Shown one piece after another: positions 8,434 to 17,064 of a stretch of DNA of 64,000 bases. The stretch covers positions 1-64,000 of the forward strand of contig JBNKJV010000015.1 of the NCBI GenBank assembly GCA_050291465.1, given 5' to 3'. The position numbers and the translations under genes are program-made. A model generated the notes under the pieces. That model was not told the DNA's origin and made no database searches. It worked only from the letters and a program-made list of their open reading frames with translations. The DNA is from CBFDBF01 sp050291465 (GTDB taxonomy: Bacteria > Pseudomonadota > Gammaproteobacteria > Chromatiales > Chromatiaceae). Positions within the stretch are counted from its first letter, which is position 1; the number at the start of each line of letters is the position of its first letter.

Positions 8434-8622
8434 GGACATCCCCCGTCTGTGCCGTCTCTGACCATCGTTCTTGAACCGGTAGGTTCAAGTGGAGGCAACA
8501 GGGGCGCATCAGGCTTTCCGCTCATGGCGGACATGCTCACCAGCGCCGGCATTATGCCCCCGGGGTATCTATTAGGCTCAAGAAAATACCCGATCTGATG
8601 GCGTACACCACAGGGGATGTCC
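8434..8622 (-). ncRNA. ssrS: 6S RNA (RNA polymerase regulator)
   Basis: The transcript is about 189 bases. Its ends pair perfectly: GGACATCCCC at the 5' end with GGGGATGTCC at the 3' end. Inside, GGTGAGCATG, the GTCCGCCATGAGCGGAAAGCC arm and the CTTGAACC-TACC-GGTTCAAG hairpin match the E. coli 6S RNA. A TTTTTT run follows the closing stem. It lies between zapA and 5-FCL on the same strand, the conserved gammaproteobacterial position. 6S RNA mimics an open promoter and holds sigma-70 RNA polymerase in stationary phase. Exact ends may differ by a few bases. Confidence 0.94.
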
Positions 8623-8649
8623 GTATAACTAAGGCTAAACCGAAAACGC

Positions 8650-8964
8650 TCAAAGTTCCAGTTGGTTGCTTTTGGACAGAGCGATATCGATTTTTTCTCG
8701 GATGGATTGAATGCGTCGGTTGATCGCCTCATTGCCTGTCTGGCTGAGGTTCTGGTGGTGCAACAGGTCGTGGGCCAGATTTAATGCGGCCATTACCGCA
8801 ATGCGGTCGGTACCGATGACCTTGCCGCTGTTACGAATCTCTCGCATCTTCTGGTCGAGGAAATGGGAGGTCTGGAGAAGAGACTCCCTTTCTTCGTCTC
8901 TGCAGGCAATGCGATATTCTTTGTCCAGGATCAGCACGCTGACCGGAACAGTTTCTTCGCTCAC
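8650..8964 (-). CDS. zapA: Cell division protein ZapA
   Basis: 104 residues. ZapA cross-links FtsZ filaments at the division ring. The N-terminal domain (VPVSVLILDKEYRIACRDEE) and the long C-terminal coiled coil from about residue 50 are typical. The GTG start shares GTGA with the stop of the upstream gene, a 4-base overlap that implies translational coupling; GGA lies a few bases before it. The 6S RNA gene starts just after the stop. Family and synteny agree. Confidence 0.93.
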   Translation of the reverse strand: MSEETVPVSVLILDKEYRIACRDEERESLLQTSHFLDQKMREIRNSGKVIGTDRIAVMAALNLAHDLLHHQNLSQTGNEAINRRIQSIREKIDIALSKSNQLEL

Positions 8965-9191
8965 GATCCGGTTTCCATCGATTTCAGACGACTTATCATG
9001 GATTCCACCCGGGTTTTGGCGAGTTCCGTCTTCTCGATCAGTTCCGCACGTTCCGCTACCAGCGTCTCTTGTGAGACCTTCAGGGCCTGGTTTTCCTCCG
9101 TGAGGGCGGCACAAGTGCGAATGAGCTCTTCGACCCGGGTTTCCAGACTCTTCAGGTCCAGATCTATGGCATCATTTTCTTCATTGCTCAT
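8961..9191 (-). CDS. Small coiled-coil protein of the TIGR02449 type, ZapA partner
   Basis: 76 residues, almost entirely one acidic coiled coil with leucine heptads (LDLKSLETRVEELIRTCAALTEEN). Small coiled-coil proteins of this type, ZapB-like in build, are regularly encoded just before zapA in gammaproteobacteria and overlap it. The ATG at 9191 gives MSNEEND; the ribosome site is weak. It presumably acts at the division ring with ZapA, but that is inferred from position and coiled-coil content. Confidence 0.75.
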   Translation of the reverse strand: MSNEENDAIDLDLKSLETRVEELIRTCAALTEENQALKVSQETLVAERAELIEKTELAKTRVESMISRLKSMETGS

Positions 9192-9409
9192 GGATAAGGA
9201 ATATAGAGCGCGCATCGGTACGGGTCAACGGGAAAAGCGCCTCCAGAGAGGGATATAGGTAGCAGAATAGGCCGGCAGGGGGGTATCCGTGCTTCGTCTG
9301 AAGGGTGTGTGGCGGCCTTCTCCGGTGACGGCCCCGTGGTATCATCCCGGTTTATTCGAAAAGCGAACTCCCGGGCCGGCGGCAGCCGGTCTTTCAGCCC
9401 GGAAACACC

Positions 9410-9952
9410 ATGTATCCTGATTACGACTATTTAGATGATCAATTGACCCAGGCGGACATAAAGTCTTCTGCGGCGGAGGTTCAGGGGCTGCTCTGTGGCC
9501 TGCTTTGCGCGGGGGAGAAGCATCTTGAACAACGCCTTTTCGCGGAACTGACGCCAGACCCGGAACGCAAGGATCCGCCTTGGGGGGCGTGTCGTGAGTC
9601 GCTGGAGGGGCTGGCGCGGGAGATCCGAAAATCCATTTCCGGAGAGCACATGGGATTTTCCCTGTTGTTGCCCGACGACGGTAAGCCCCTGCAGGAACGC
9701 GCCGCGGCGGTTCGGGATTGGTGCCAGGGGTTTCTTTACGGCATGGGTTTGACAGAGGGGGGCGGGGACAGGGAGCTCTCCGCGGAGGCGCAAGAGGCAC
9801 TGGAAGACCTGGCGGAGATGACGCGCATGCAGGTGGAAGACTTAGGCGACAGCGAAGAGGAGGAGACCGCATTGGCGGAGGTAGTAGAATTCATATGGGT
9901 GGCGGCCACCCTGGTACACGATGAGCTGGCGCCTATAGCGGATGGATCATGA
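9410..9952 (+). CDS. ygfB: UPF0149 family protein YgfB
   Basis: 180 residues. The family marks are visible: Y-D-x-L near the start, EVQGLLCGLLCAG at about 25-37, WCQGFLYGMGL near 106 and an acidic helix ending with EVVEFIWVAATLV. In Pseudomonas aeruginosa YgfB affects ampDh3 expression and beta-lactam resistance; the biochemical role elsewhere is not settled. It is divergent from the zapA operon and overlaps pepP by four bases (ATGA), as is usual. Confidence 0.93.
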   Translation: MYPDYDYLDDQLTQADIKSSAAEVQGLLCGLLCAGEKHLEQRLFAELTPDPERKDPPWGACRESLEGLAREIRKSISGEHMGFSLLLPDDGKPLQERAAAVRDWCQGFLYGMGLTEGGGDRELSAEAQEALEDLAEMTRMQVEDLGDSEEEETALAEVVEFIWVAATLVHDELAPIADGS

Positions 9953-11268
9953 TAGACAACGAATTTAAGAAACGCAGACGCCAACTGATGCGGATGATGG
10001 GACCGGACAGCATCGCTATCCTGCCGGCGGCGCCGGTAGCGAGGCGTAACCGGGACGTGGAGTACCATTATCGCCCGGACAGTGACTTCTATTACCTGAC
10101 CGGTTTTCCGGAACCGGAAGCCGTAGCGGTGCTGATTCCCGGCCGCGGGCACGGCGAATACATCCTCTTCTGCCGGGAGCGGGATGAGGAGAAGGAGCGC
10201 TGGGACGGCCTCAGGGCCGGACAGGAAGGGGCGGTAGAGAACTACGGCGCCGATGATTCCTTTCCTATCGGAGACCTGAACGATATCCTGCCGCGCATGC
10301 TTGAACAGTGTGAGCGTGTGTTTCATGCCATGGGTTGTAATCCGGAACTGGATAAGCATATGTCGGAGTGGATAAACGCCATCCGTACCCAGTCCCGTGC
10401 CGGGGTGCAAGGGCCTCTGGAGTTCATCGCGCTCGACCACTACCTGCATGATATGCGGCTTTACAAGAGTCGTGCCGAGATAAAGGCGATGCGTAAGGCG
10501 GCAAAGATTTCGGCACAGGCCCATCGGCGGGCCATGCAGGTCTGCCGGCCGGGACTGACGGAATATCAACTGGAGGCCGAGTTTGTGCATGAGTGTGCAC
10601 GCCGGGGAGCGCGTCACCAGGCCTACCCCGCCATCGTCGGGGGCGGCAAAAACAGCTGCGTGCTGCACTACGTGGATAATCAGGATGAACTGCAGGACGG
10701 GGATCTGTTGCTGATCGACGCCGGATGTGAGTATGACTTCTATGCTTCGGATATTTCCCGGACCTATCCGATCAACGGCCGCTTCAGTCCTCCGCAACGG
10801 CAGTTGTATGAACTGGTGCTAAAGGCGCAGGAAGCGGCCATCGCCAAGGTGCGGCCCGGTAATCACTGGAACGATCCACACGACGCCGCGGTGAAGGTGA
10901 TAACCAAGGGTCTGGTGGAACTGGGTATCCTCAAGGGCCGCGTTTCCACCCTGATTAAAAACGAAAGCTATAAGAAGTATTACATGCATCGTACCGGTCA
11001 TTGGCTGGGAATGGATGTCCACGACGTGGGCGATTATAAAATCGATGGTGAGTGGCGTCTGTTGGAACCGGGAATGACGCTCACAATCGAGCCCGGACTC
11101 TATATACCTGAAGGCAGCAAAGGGGTGGCAAAAAAATGGTGGAATATCGGTATACGTATCGAGGATGATGTGGCGGTCACCCCCGAAGGTTGCGACATCC
11201 TCAGCAAGGACGCCCCCAAATCGGTCGAGGATATCGAATCCTTGATGGGGTCTTTGAAATTTATCTGA
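9949..11268 (+). CDS. pepP: Xaa-Pro aminopeptidase
   Basis: 439 residues. PepP removes an N-terminal residue when the next one is proline, using two Mn2+ ions. The N-terminal AMP_N domain has RRNRDVEYHYRPDSDFYYLTGF; the C-terminal creatinase fold carries the metal ligands in DAGCEYDFYASDISRTYP, in the HRTGHWLGMDVHD block and in LTIEPGLY. It overlaps ygfB by four bases. The usual next genes ubiH and ubiI are missing; gcvT follows after 18 bp. Confidence 0.97.
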   Translation: MIDNEFKKRRRQLMRMMGPDSIAILPAAPVARRNRDVEYHYRPDSDFYYLTGFPEPEAVAVLIPGRGHGEYILFCRERDEEKERWDGLRAGQEGAVENYGADDSFPIGDLNDILPRMLEQCERVFHAMGCNPELDKHMSEWINAIRTQSRAGVQGPLEFIALDHYLHDMRLYKSRAEIKAMRKAAKISAQAHRRAMQVCRPGLTEYQLEAEFVHECARRGARHQAYPAIVGGGKNSCVLHYVDNQDELQDGDLLLIDAGCEYDFYASDISRTYPINGRFSPPQRQLYELVLKAQEAAIAKVRPGNHWNDPHDAAVKVITKGLVELGILKGRVSTLIKNESYKKYYMHRTGHWLGMDVHDVGDYKIDGEWRLLEPGMTLTIEPGLYIPEGSKGVAKKWWNIGIRIEDDVAVTPEGCDILSKDAPKSVEDIESLMGSLKFI

Positions 11269-11286
11269 ATCGATTCCGGAATCTAA

Positions 11287-12390
11287 ATGGGCCTGAAAAC
11301 AATCCTCTTCGACACCCACAAAGAGATGGGTGCCCGTATCGTTCCCTTCGGTGGCTGGGATATGCCTCTGCATTATGGTTCACAGCTGGATGAACATCAT
11401 GCCGTGCGTCAGGACGCCGGTATGTTTGACGTATCCCATATGCTGGTTATCGACCTAGAGGGGGAGCAGTGTCAGATATTTCTGCAACGGCTGCTGGCCA
11501 ATGACGTGGCCAGGCTGCGGCAACCGGGAAAGGCGCTCTACAGCTGTATGCTCAACGAGCAGGGAGGAGTGATAGATGACCTCATTGTCTATTTTCTCGC
11601 GCCGGGCAGGTATCGGATGGTGGTCAATGCAGGGACTGCGGAAAAGGATCTGGCATGGATCGAACAGCAGGCCGCTTCCTGTCATCTGGAAATAACCGCG
11701 CGTCGCGATCTTGCCATGATCGCTGTTCAGGGGCCCAACGCTCGAGAGAGCAGCCTGCCCTGCCTGCCGCAAGCGCTTCGGCAATCCGCCGCAGAACTGG
11801 GGGTGTTCAGTGCGCTGGAAGGTGATGGCTGGATGGTGGCCCGCACCGGCTATACCGGAGAGGACGGTTTTGAAATCATGTTGCCGGCGGATCGGGCGGA
11901 CTCCTGCTGGCGGGTACTGGCGGCGGCCGGTATTCAGCCCTGCGGACTCGGTGCCCGGGACACCTTGCGACTGGAAGCCGGTATGAATCTCTACGGATCC
12001 GATATGGATGAGGAGATCTCTCCCCTGGAATCGGGTCTGGGCTGGACTATCGCCTGGGAGCCGGAGGGACGGGAATTTATCGGTCGTGATGCACTTGTTA
12101 AACAGCGGGATAAAGATGACAATCAACGCCTCGTGGGCCTGGTGCTGCTGGAGCGGGGGGTATTACGCAACCACCAGCAGGTTGTCGCCGATGGCGAGGT
12201 GGTGGGGGAGATTACCTCCGGCGGTTTTGCCCCCACCCTTGATCGTTCCATAGCGCTGGCGCGGGTAAAAGGGGCGCTGGGTGGTCACTGTGAGGTGGAG
12301 ATCCGCGGCAAGCGCCTCCCGGTTAAGGTGGTAAAGCCGCCGTTCGTACGCAACGGCGCCTCCCTGATTGATCTTGAAAAACAGGGTTAG
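11287..12390 (+). CDS. gcvT: Glycine cleavage T protein (aminomethyltransferase)
   Basis: 367 residues, standard length. It takes the aminomethyl group from lipoyl-GcvH and makes methylene-THF and ammonia. The folate-binding fold shows GGWDMPLHYGSQLDEHHAVRQ near the start, the DVSHM motif, and TGYTGEDGFE in the middle. It sits 18 bp after pepP and 85 bp before gcvH, so pepP-gcvT-gcvH-gcvPA is probably one operon. No glycine riboswitch is visible upstream, where there is no room for one. Confidence 0.97.
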   Translation: MGLKTILFDTHKEMGARIVPFGGWDMPLHYGSQLDEHHAVRQDAGMFDVSHMLVIDLEGEQCQIFLQRLLANDVARLRQPGKALYSCMLNEQGGVIDDLIVYFLAPGRYRMVVNAGTAEKDLAWIEQQAASCHLEITARRDLAMIAVQGPNARESSLPCLPQALRQSAAELGVFSALEGDGWMVARTGYTGEDGFEIMLPADRADSCWRVLAAAGIQPCGLGARDTLRLEAGMNLYGSDMDEEISPLESGLGWTIAWEPEGREFIGRDALVKQRDKDDNQRLVGLVLLERGVLRNHQQVVADGEVVGEITSGGFAPTLDRSIALARVKGALGGHCEVEIRGKRLPVKVVKPPFVRNGASLIDLEKQG

Positions 12391-12475
12391 ATCTAATCGG
12401 ATGTGCCACCGATAGCGGATATTTTTATGCGGGCAGTCTGCCCTGATAATCGTTAGGTTTTCCTGGGGATATGAA

Positions 12476-12868
12476 ATGAGTGATACGCCGACTGAATTGA
12501 AATATGTAAAAACCCATGAATGGGCCCGGGATGAGGGCGACGGGATCGTTACCGTGGGCATAACGGACCACGCACAGGACCAACTGGGGGACCTGGTCTT
12601 CGTAGAGCTGCCGGAGGTCGGGACCGCTGTCGAAGCCGGTGGGGATTGCGCCGTGGTGGAGTCGGTAAAGGCGGCATCCGATATATATAGTCCGGTGTCG
12701 GGCGAAATCACTGCCGTGAACGGTGAGCTGGTGGATGCGCCCGAATTGGTAAATGACGAACCTTATGGAAAAGGATGGCTGTTCAAGGTGAAGATGTCGA
12801 ATCCAACCGAGCTGGACGGCCTTCTGGATGCGGACGGATATAACACTTCCCTGACGGAAGACGAGTAG
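12476..12868 (+). CDS. gcvH: Glycine cleavage H protein
   Basis: 130 residues. H protein carries the aminomethyl intermediate on a lipoyl arm between the P, T and L proteins. The lipoylation site is Lys65 in VESVKAASDIYSPVSG. The start has a GGGGA ribosome site, and the sequence begins TELKYVKTHEW as in the family. LipA and LipB encoded later in the window would attach and finish the lipoyl group. Confidence 0.97.
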   Translation: MSDTPTELKYVKTHEWARDEGDGIVTVGITDHAQDQLGDLVFVELPEVGTAVEAGGDCAVVESVKAASDIYSPVSGEITAVNGELVDAPELVNDEPYGKGWLFKVKMSNPTELDGLLDADGYNTSLTEDE

Positions 12869-12885
12869 GCGGGAGTTTTTCAAGT

Positions 12886-14283
12886 ATGCCCTTTATACCT
12901 CATACCGAGGAGGAGGTGGCCCGGATGCTGGAGGCCATCGGTGTGTCGGATATCGAGGAGCTGTTCGATGAAATCCCGGAGGAGTTGCGCTTCAGCGGGT
13001 CGAAGAACCTCCCGCCGGCGGTGTCCGAGATGGAGGCGAGCCATATTCTGGAGACCAGGGCGAACAGGGACGGCTCGCCGGTCTGTTTTATCGGTGCCGG
13101 TGCCTATGATCACCATATCCCCGCCGCAGTATGGCAGATAGCCGCCCGCGGGGAGTTCTACACCGCCTATACCCCCTATCAGGCGGAGGCCAGTCAGGGC
13201 ACGCTGCAGCTGCTTTACGAATACCAGTCCATGATGACGGCCCTGACCGCCATGGATGTCTCCAACGCCTCGCTGTATGACGGGGCTTCCGCCCTGGCCG
13301 AGGCGGTGCTGATGGCGGTTCGTGCTAACCGCAAATCCAAATCGAAGCGGGTACTGGTACCGCGCAGTCTGCATCCGGCCTATCGTCGCGTTGCCCACAA
13401 CATTGTCAGAAATCAGGGCGTCGAGCTGCTGGAACTCCCCTTTGATCCTAAGGGCGGGCACACCGATCCTGCAGCGCTGGAAGCATTTTGCGGTGAGGAC
13501 ATCACCGCCCTGGTGATCCCCCAGCCCAATTTCTTCGGTGTACTGGAAGAAGTGGATGCACTTACCGATTGGGCACGGGAGAACGGAGCCCTGGCTATAG
13601 CCGTGGTCAATCCCCTGGCCCTGGCCCTGCTGAAGCCACCGGGAGAGTGGGGAACGGAGGGGGTCGATATCTGTTGCGGCGAGGGCCAGCCTCTTGGAGC
13701 GCCACTCTCCTCCGGTGGCCCCTATTTCGGTTTCCTCTGCAGTCGCCAGTCGTTAGTGAGACAGATGCCCGGCCGTATCGTCGGCCGGACCGTCGATCTG
13801 GACGGTAGGGAAGGCTTCACCCTTACCCTGCAGGCGCGGGAACAGCACATCCGCCGATCCAAGGCGACCTCGAATATCTGCACCAACCAGGGCCTGATGG
13901 TCACTGCTGCAACTATTCATATGGCGCTCCTGGGCGGCGCCGGACTGGAGAGGGTGGCCGCCGCCTGTCACGCCAACACCGTGGCGCTGGCGAACAGGCT
14001 CTCCGCTATTTCCGGGGTAGAGCCTCTGTTCGGTCGTCCCGTATTCCACGAGCAGGTGTTGCGCCTCCCCGCTCCGGCGAAAGATCTGCTGCGTCCCCTG
14101 GCCGCACACAATCTGCTGGGAGGGTTGGACCTGTCACGGGATTACCCGGAGCTGGGCGACGCCCTGCTGATCTGCGCCACGGAGAAGCGGAACCATGAGG
14201 AGATGGACAACTACGCTGAGAAGCTGGCACGACTCATTCAGTTACGCGGTGAGGCTCCCTGCAGACTGCAGCCCAAGGAGTAA
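12886..14283 (+). CDS. gcvPA: Glycine dehydrogenase (decarboxylating) subunit 1
   Basis: 465 residues, the alpha half of the two-subunit P protein. With GcvPB it decarboxylates glycine and loads the aminomethyl group on GcvH. The N terminus MPFIPHTEEEVARML and the ANICTNQ-like SNICTNQGL motif are family marks. It lacks the PLP lysine, which is in subunit 2. It follows gcvH by 17 bp. Unusually the partner gene is not next: tpx and about 850 bp intervene. Confidence 0.96.
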   Translation: MPFIPHTEEEVARMLEAIGVSDIEELFDEIPEELRFSGSKNLPPAVSEMEASHILETRANRDGSPVCFIGAGAYDHHIPAAVWQIAARGEFYTAYTPYQAEASQGTLQLLYEYQSMMTALTAMDVSNASLYDGASALAEAVLMAVRANRKSKSKRVLVPRSLHPAYRRVAHNIVRNQGVELLELPFDPKGGHTDPAALEAFCGEDITALVIPQPNFFGVLEEVDALTDWARENGALAIAVVNPLALALLKPPGEWGTEGVDICCGEGQPLGAPLSSGGPYFGFLCSRQSLVRQMPGRIVGRTVDLDGREGFTLTLQAREQHIRRSKATSNICTNQGLMVTAATIHMALLGGAGLERVAAACHANTVALANRLSAISGVEPLFGRPVFHEQVLRLPAPAKDLLRPLAAHNLLGGLDLSRDYPELGDALLICATEKRNHEEMDNYAEKLARLIQLRGEAPCRLQPKE

Positions 14284-14376
14284 GGGTGTGCCGGCATCCC
14301 AGGGAAATGGGGGGGCAGGATAAGATACGGCGTTTTTTTCCCCTAAACCCTTTAATAAGGGTATTCCCATCCCAAT

Positions 14377-14391
14377 TTAGACTTGGTCTAA
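14377..14391. promoter_or_regulatory. Palindrome upstream of tpx, possible operator
   Basis: TTAGAC-TTG-GTCTAA is a perfect 6-bp dyad with a 3-base centre, 87 bp upstream of the tpx start. It is followed by AAGTATT, which could be part of a -10 region. The position suggests a repressor or redox-regulator site for tpx; I cannot assign the regulator. Confidence 0.4.
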
Positions 14392-14477
14392 GTATTTCCG
14401 GGTTTCCGTTACGGGACCTAACCAGAAACGGGCAGCGATTGTCCACAAAACCACATCAATCAAGGAGTAATGCAAAA

Positions 14478-14975
14478 ATGGCCGATATAACCCTGAAAGG
14501 TAACCCCTGCCACACCAATGGCGAACTGCCCGCTGTAGGTTCCACCGCCCCCGATTTCAACCTGACCGCGGCGGATCTCTCGGATGTGGCCCTGGGAAGC
14601 TACGCCGGCAAGAAGAAGCTGCTGAATATCGTACCCAGCCTGGATACCCCGGTCTGTGCCACCTCCACCCAGAAATTCAATGCCGCAATGGCCGGCAAGA
14701 GCGACGCCGTGGCGCTGGTAATCTCCGCCGACCTGCCGTTTGCCCAGAAGCGTTTCTGTGGTGCTGAAGGGATAGAAAACGTCATCACACTCTCGGTGAT
14801 GCGCGACCGGGCATTCCCCACGGATTATGGAATGTTGATTACCGACGGCGCTCTGGCCGGCCTCTGTGCCCGGGGTGTAGTGGTCATGGACGAAAACAAC
14901 AAGGTTGTCTACACCCAGCTGGTTCCGGAGATTACGGACGAGCCGGATTACGACGCCGCGCTGGCGGCACTCTAA
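14478..14975 (+). CDS. tpx: Thiol peroxidase (atypical 2-Cys peroxiredoxin)
   Basis: 165 residues. Tpx reduces peroxides, especially organic ones, with electrons from thioredoxin. Peroxidatic Cys60 lies in PSLDTPVCATSTQKF and resolving Cys94 in KRFCGAEG, matching the Cys61/Cys95 pair of E. coli. A clear AAGGAG ribosome site is 10 bases before the ATG. It has its own 194-bp upstream region and a strong terminator behind, so it is likely an independent transcript set inside the glycine cleavage cluster. Confidence 0.97.
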   Translation: MADITLKGNPCHTNGELPAVGSTAPDFNLTAADLSDVALGSYAGKKKLLNIVPSLDTPVCATSTQKFNAAMAGKSDAVALVISADLPFAQKRFCGAEGIENVITLSVMRDRAFPTDYGMLITDGALAGLCARGVVVMDENNKVVYTQLVPEITDEPDYDAALAAL

Positions 14976-15012
14976 AGTTCCGGCGGATTTACTCCGCGCG
15001 GCACGGTAGCCG

Positions 15013-15048
15013 GCGGGATTCAGGCGGACACGCCTGGTCCCGCTTTTT
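15013..15048 (+). terminator. Terminator after tpx
   Basis: An outer stem GCGGGA/TCCCGC and an inner stem CAGGCG/CGCCTG close a GACA loop, with small internal bulges, followed by TTTTTC. It ends the tpx transcript 38 bp after the stop. Confidence 0.85.
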
Positions 15049-15062
15049 CTTTGCGTCCTAAA

Positions 15063-15092
15063 GAGCCTCTGATTAAGTCGCTTCAGAGGCTC
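15063..15092. other. Hairpin between tpx and gcvPB
   Basis: A perfect 10-bp stem GAGCCTCTGA / TCAGAGGCTC encloses a 10-base loop. It has no T tract. It lies 15 bp after the tpx terminator and 45 bp before gcvPB, so it could be a second stop or sit in the gcvPB leader. Confidence 0.5.
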
Positions 15093-15136
15093 CCTAATCT
15101 GGTGTTAATTGATACCCGCCGGTGTAGAATTACGCC

Positions 15137-16603
15137 ATGTTGATCCAGGAACAGTCCCGCAAGGGCCGTCGTGCAGTGGCACAAGCGCCGCTGCAGATGG
15201 AACAGTTGACCGATATCCCGCAACAGTGTCGCCGCCCGCGGCGGGCGGCGCTTCCCGAGGTGTCGGAGATGCAGGTGGTACGCCATTACAGCCGCCTGTC
15301 CCAGAAAAACTTCTCCATCGACACCCATTTCTATCCTCTCGGCTCCTGTACCATGAAGTACAATCCGCGTGCCTGCCACACCCTTGCGGCACTGCCGGGT
15401 TTTCTCGCCCGCCATCCGGAGGCCCCGGACAGCCACAGCCAGGGCTTTATGGCCTGTATGTATGAACTCCAGGAGTATCTCAAGGAGGTGACCGGTATGG
15501 CGGCGGTCTCACTGACCCCCGCCGCCGGTTCTCAGGGTGAGTTTGCCGGGGTGGCGATGATCCGCGCCTATCACGATGCCCGGGGTGATACGGAGCGGCA
15601 GGAGATCCTGGTTCCGGATGCCGCGCACGGTACCAACCCCGCCTCGGCGGTCATGTGCGGATACCGGGTGCGGGAGATCCCCACCGGTCCCGCGGGTGAT
15701 GTGGATGTGGATGCCCTCAAGGAATATATCGGGCCGCAGACTGCCGGCATTATGTTGACCAACCCTTCCACCCTGGGTGTATTCGACCGCCGTATCCGCG
15801 ACATCGCGGATCTGGTTCACCAGGCGGGGGGGCTTCTCTACTACGACGGCGCCAATCTCAATGCCATCCTCGGCAAGGTTCGCCCCGGCGATATGGGTTT
15901 TGACGTCATTCACCTCAATCTGCACAAGACCTTCTCCACCCCACACGGCGGGGGCGGTCCCGGGGCCGGACCGGTGGGGGTAAGCAAACGCCTGGAACCC
16001 TATCTGCCGGTGCCGATGGTGGAATCGGAAGGGGATGGTTACCGTTGGCTCACCGAGAGTGACCGACCAGAGAGTATCGGCCGGCTCTCCGCCTTTGCCG
16101 GAAACGCGGGAATCCTGTTGCGGGCCTATGTCTATGCCCGGATGCTGGGTCGCGAGGGTATGGCGCGGGTAGCCGAATATTCCACGCTGAATGCCAATTA
16201 CATGCTCAAGCGGCTGCAGGAAAAGGGATTTGAGGCGGCCTATCCGGATCGCCGCGCTACCCACGAATTCATCATCACCCTGCGCCGGGAGGCCAAGTCG
16301 TTCGGTGTAAATACCATGGATTTCGCCAAACGATTGCTGGATTACGGTTTTCACGCCCCCACCACCTATTTCCCCCTGCTGGTGGCCGAATGTCTTCTTA
16401 TCGAACCCACGGAGACCGAGGATAAGGAGACGCTGGACGGCTTCATTGACGCCCTGGAGAAGATCCGTCGGGAGGCTGAGAGTGATGCCGGCCGGGTCAC
16501 CGGTGCGCCCCATACCCTGCCGGTAAAGCGGCTGGATGACGTACGGGCGGCGCGGGAACTGGATCTGGCCTGGAAGCCTGAGAATGGCGAACAACAGCAA
16601 TAA
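15137..16603 (+). CDS. gcvPB: Glycine dehydrogenase (decarboxylating) subunit 2
   Basis: 488 residues, the beta half of the split P protein. It holds the PLP lysine, Lys264 in NLHKTFSTPHGGGGPG. SxRKGRRAVAQAPLQ at the start and the GSCTMKYNPR block are typical. It is separated from gcvPA by tpx and its terminator and must therefore have its own promoter or rely on read-through. The ATG at 15137 has no clear ribosome site. The end overlaps dgkA by 20 bases. Confidence 0.96.
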   Translation: MLIQEQSRKGRRAVAQAPLQMEQLTDIPQQCRRPRRAALPEVSEMQVVRHYSRLSQKNFSIDTHFYPLGSCTMKYNPRACHTLAALPGFLARHPEAPDSHSQGFMACMYELQEYLKEVTGMAAVSLTPAAGSQGEFAGVAMIRAYHDARGDTERQEILVPDAAHGTNPASAVMCGYRVREIPTGPAGDVDVDALKEYIGPQTAGIMLTNPSTLGVFDRRIRDIADLVHQAGGLLYYDGANLNAILGKVRPGDMGFDVIHLNLHKTFSTPHGGGGPGAGPVGVSKRLEPYLPVPMVESEGDGYRWLTESDRPESIGRLSAFAGNAGILLRAYVYARMLGREGMARVAEYSTLNANYMLKRLQEKGFEAAYPDRRATHEFIITLRREAKSFGVNTMDFAKRLLDYGFHAPTTYFPLLVAECLLIEPTETEDKETLDGFIDALEKIRREAESDAGRVTGAPHTLPVKRLDDVRAARELDLAWKPENGEQQQ

Positions 16604-16955
16604 GGGATTGCGCCGCATCTTTAACGCCTTCGGCTACTCTATGGCCGGCCTGCACGCCTGCTTCAAGAACGAGGAGGCGTTTCGGCAGGAGGTGATCGTT
16701 TCTCTGGTGATGATCCCTTTGGGGTTCTGGTTCGGAAATAGTGGAGTAGAGCGGGCCCTGCTGGTAAGCAGCGTACTGTTTGTTCTCATCGTCGAGCTTC
16801 TCAACTCCGCCATTGAGGCCAACGTGGATCGTGTCGGCATGGAGCGGCACACACTTTCCAAGCAGGCCAAGGATATCGCCTCCGCCGCCGTGTTTCTCAG
16901 TATCGTTATGGCGCTTTTTGTCTGGGGGCTGATTCTGATACCTCGGTACATTTGA
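16584..16955 (+). CDS. dgkA: Diacylglycerol kinase, integral membrane type
   Basis: 123 residues. DgkA phosphorylates diacylglycerol in the inner membrane, recycling the lipid left by periplasmic glucan or other phospholipid-using reactions. The sequence shows an N-terminal amphipathic helix, three hydrophobic segments (about 35-50, 55-75 and 98-118) and the active-site run ELLNSAIEANVDR. The start MANNSNKG lies inside gcvPB with a GCCTGAGA upstream; the 20-base overlap suggests coupling. Function has no evident link with glycine cleavage. Confidence 0.94.
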   Translation: MANNSNKGLRRIFNAFGYSMAGLHACFKNEEAFRQEVIVSLVMIPLGFWFGNSGVERALLVSSVLFVLIVELLNSAIEANVDRVGMERHTLSKQAKDIASAAVFLSIVMALFVWGLILIPRYI

Positions 16956-17064
16956 GGTTCGACCGATGTCGAGCCTGCATTGAGGGTTCAGGCGTCAGGG
17001 CCATGGATCGGGTTGGTATAATCAGAGAATCCCAAATCCTTCGTTAACAGAATAAAGAGAAAAC

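Noticed and set aside
11269..11286. Glycine riboswitch before gcvT
   Set aside because: The gap to pepP is 18 bp and no riboswitch fold can fit; I saw none in the pepP 3' end either.
15063..15092. Second terminator after tpx
   Set aside because: The stem is perfect but has a 10-base loop and no T tract, so I list it only as a hairpin.
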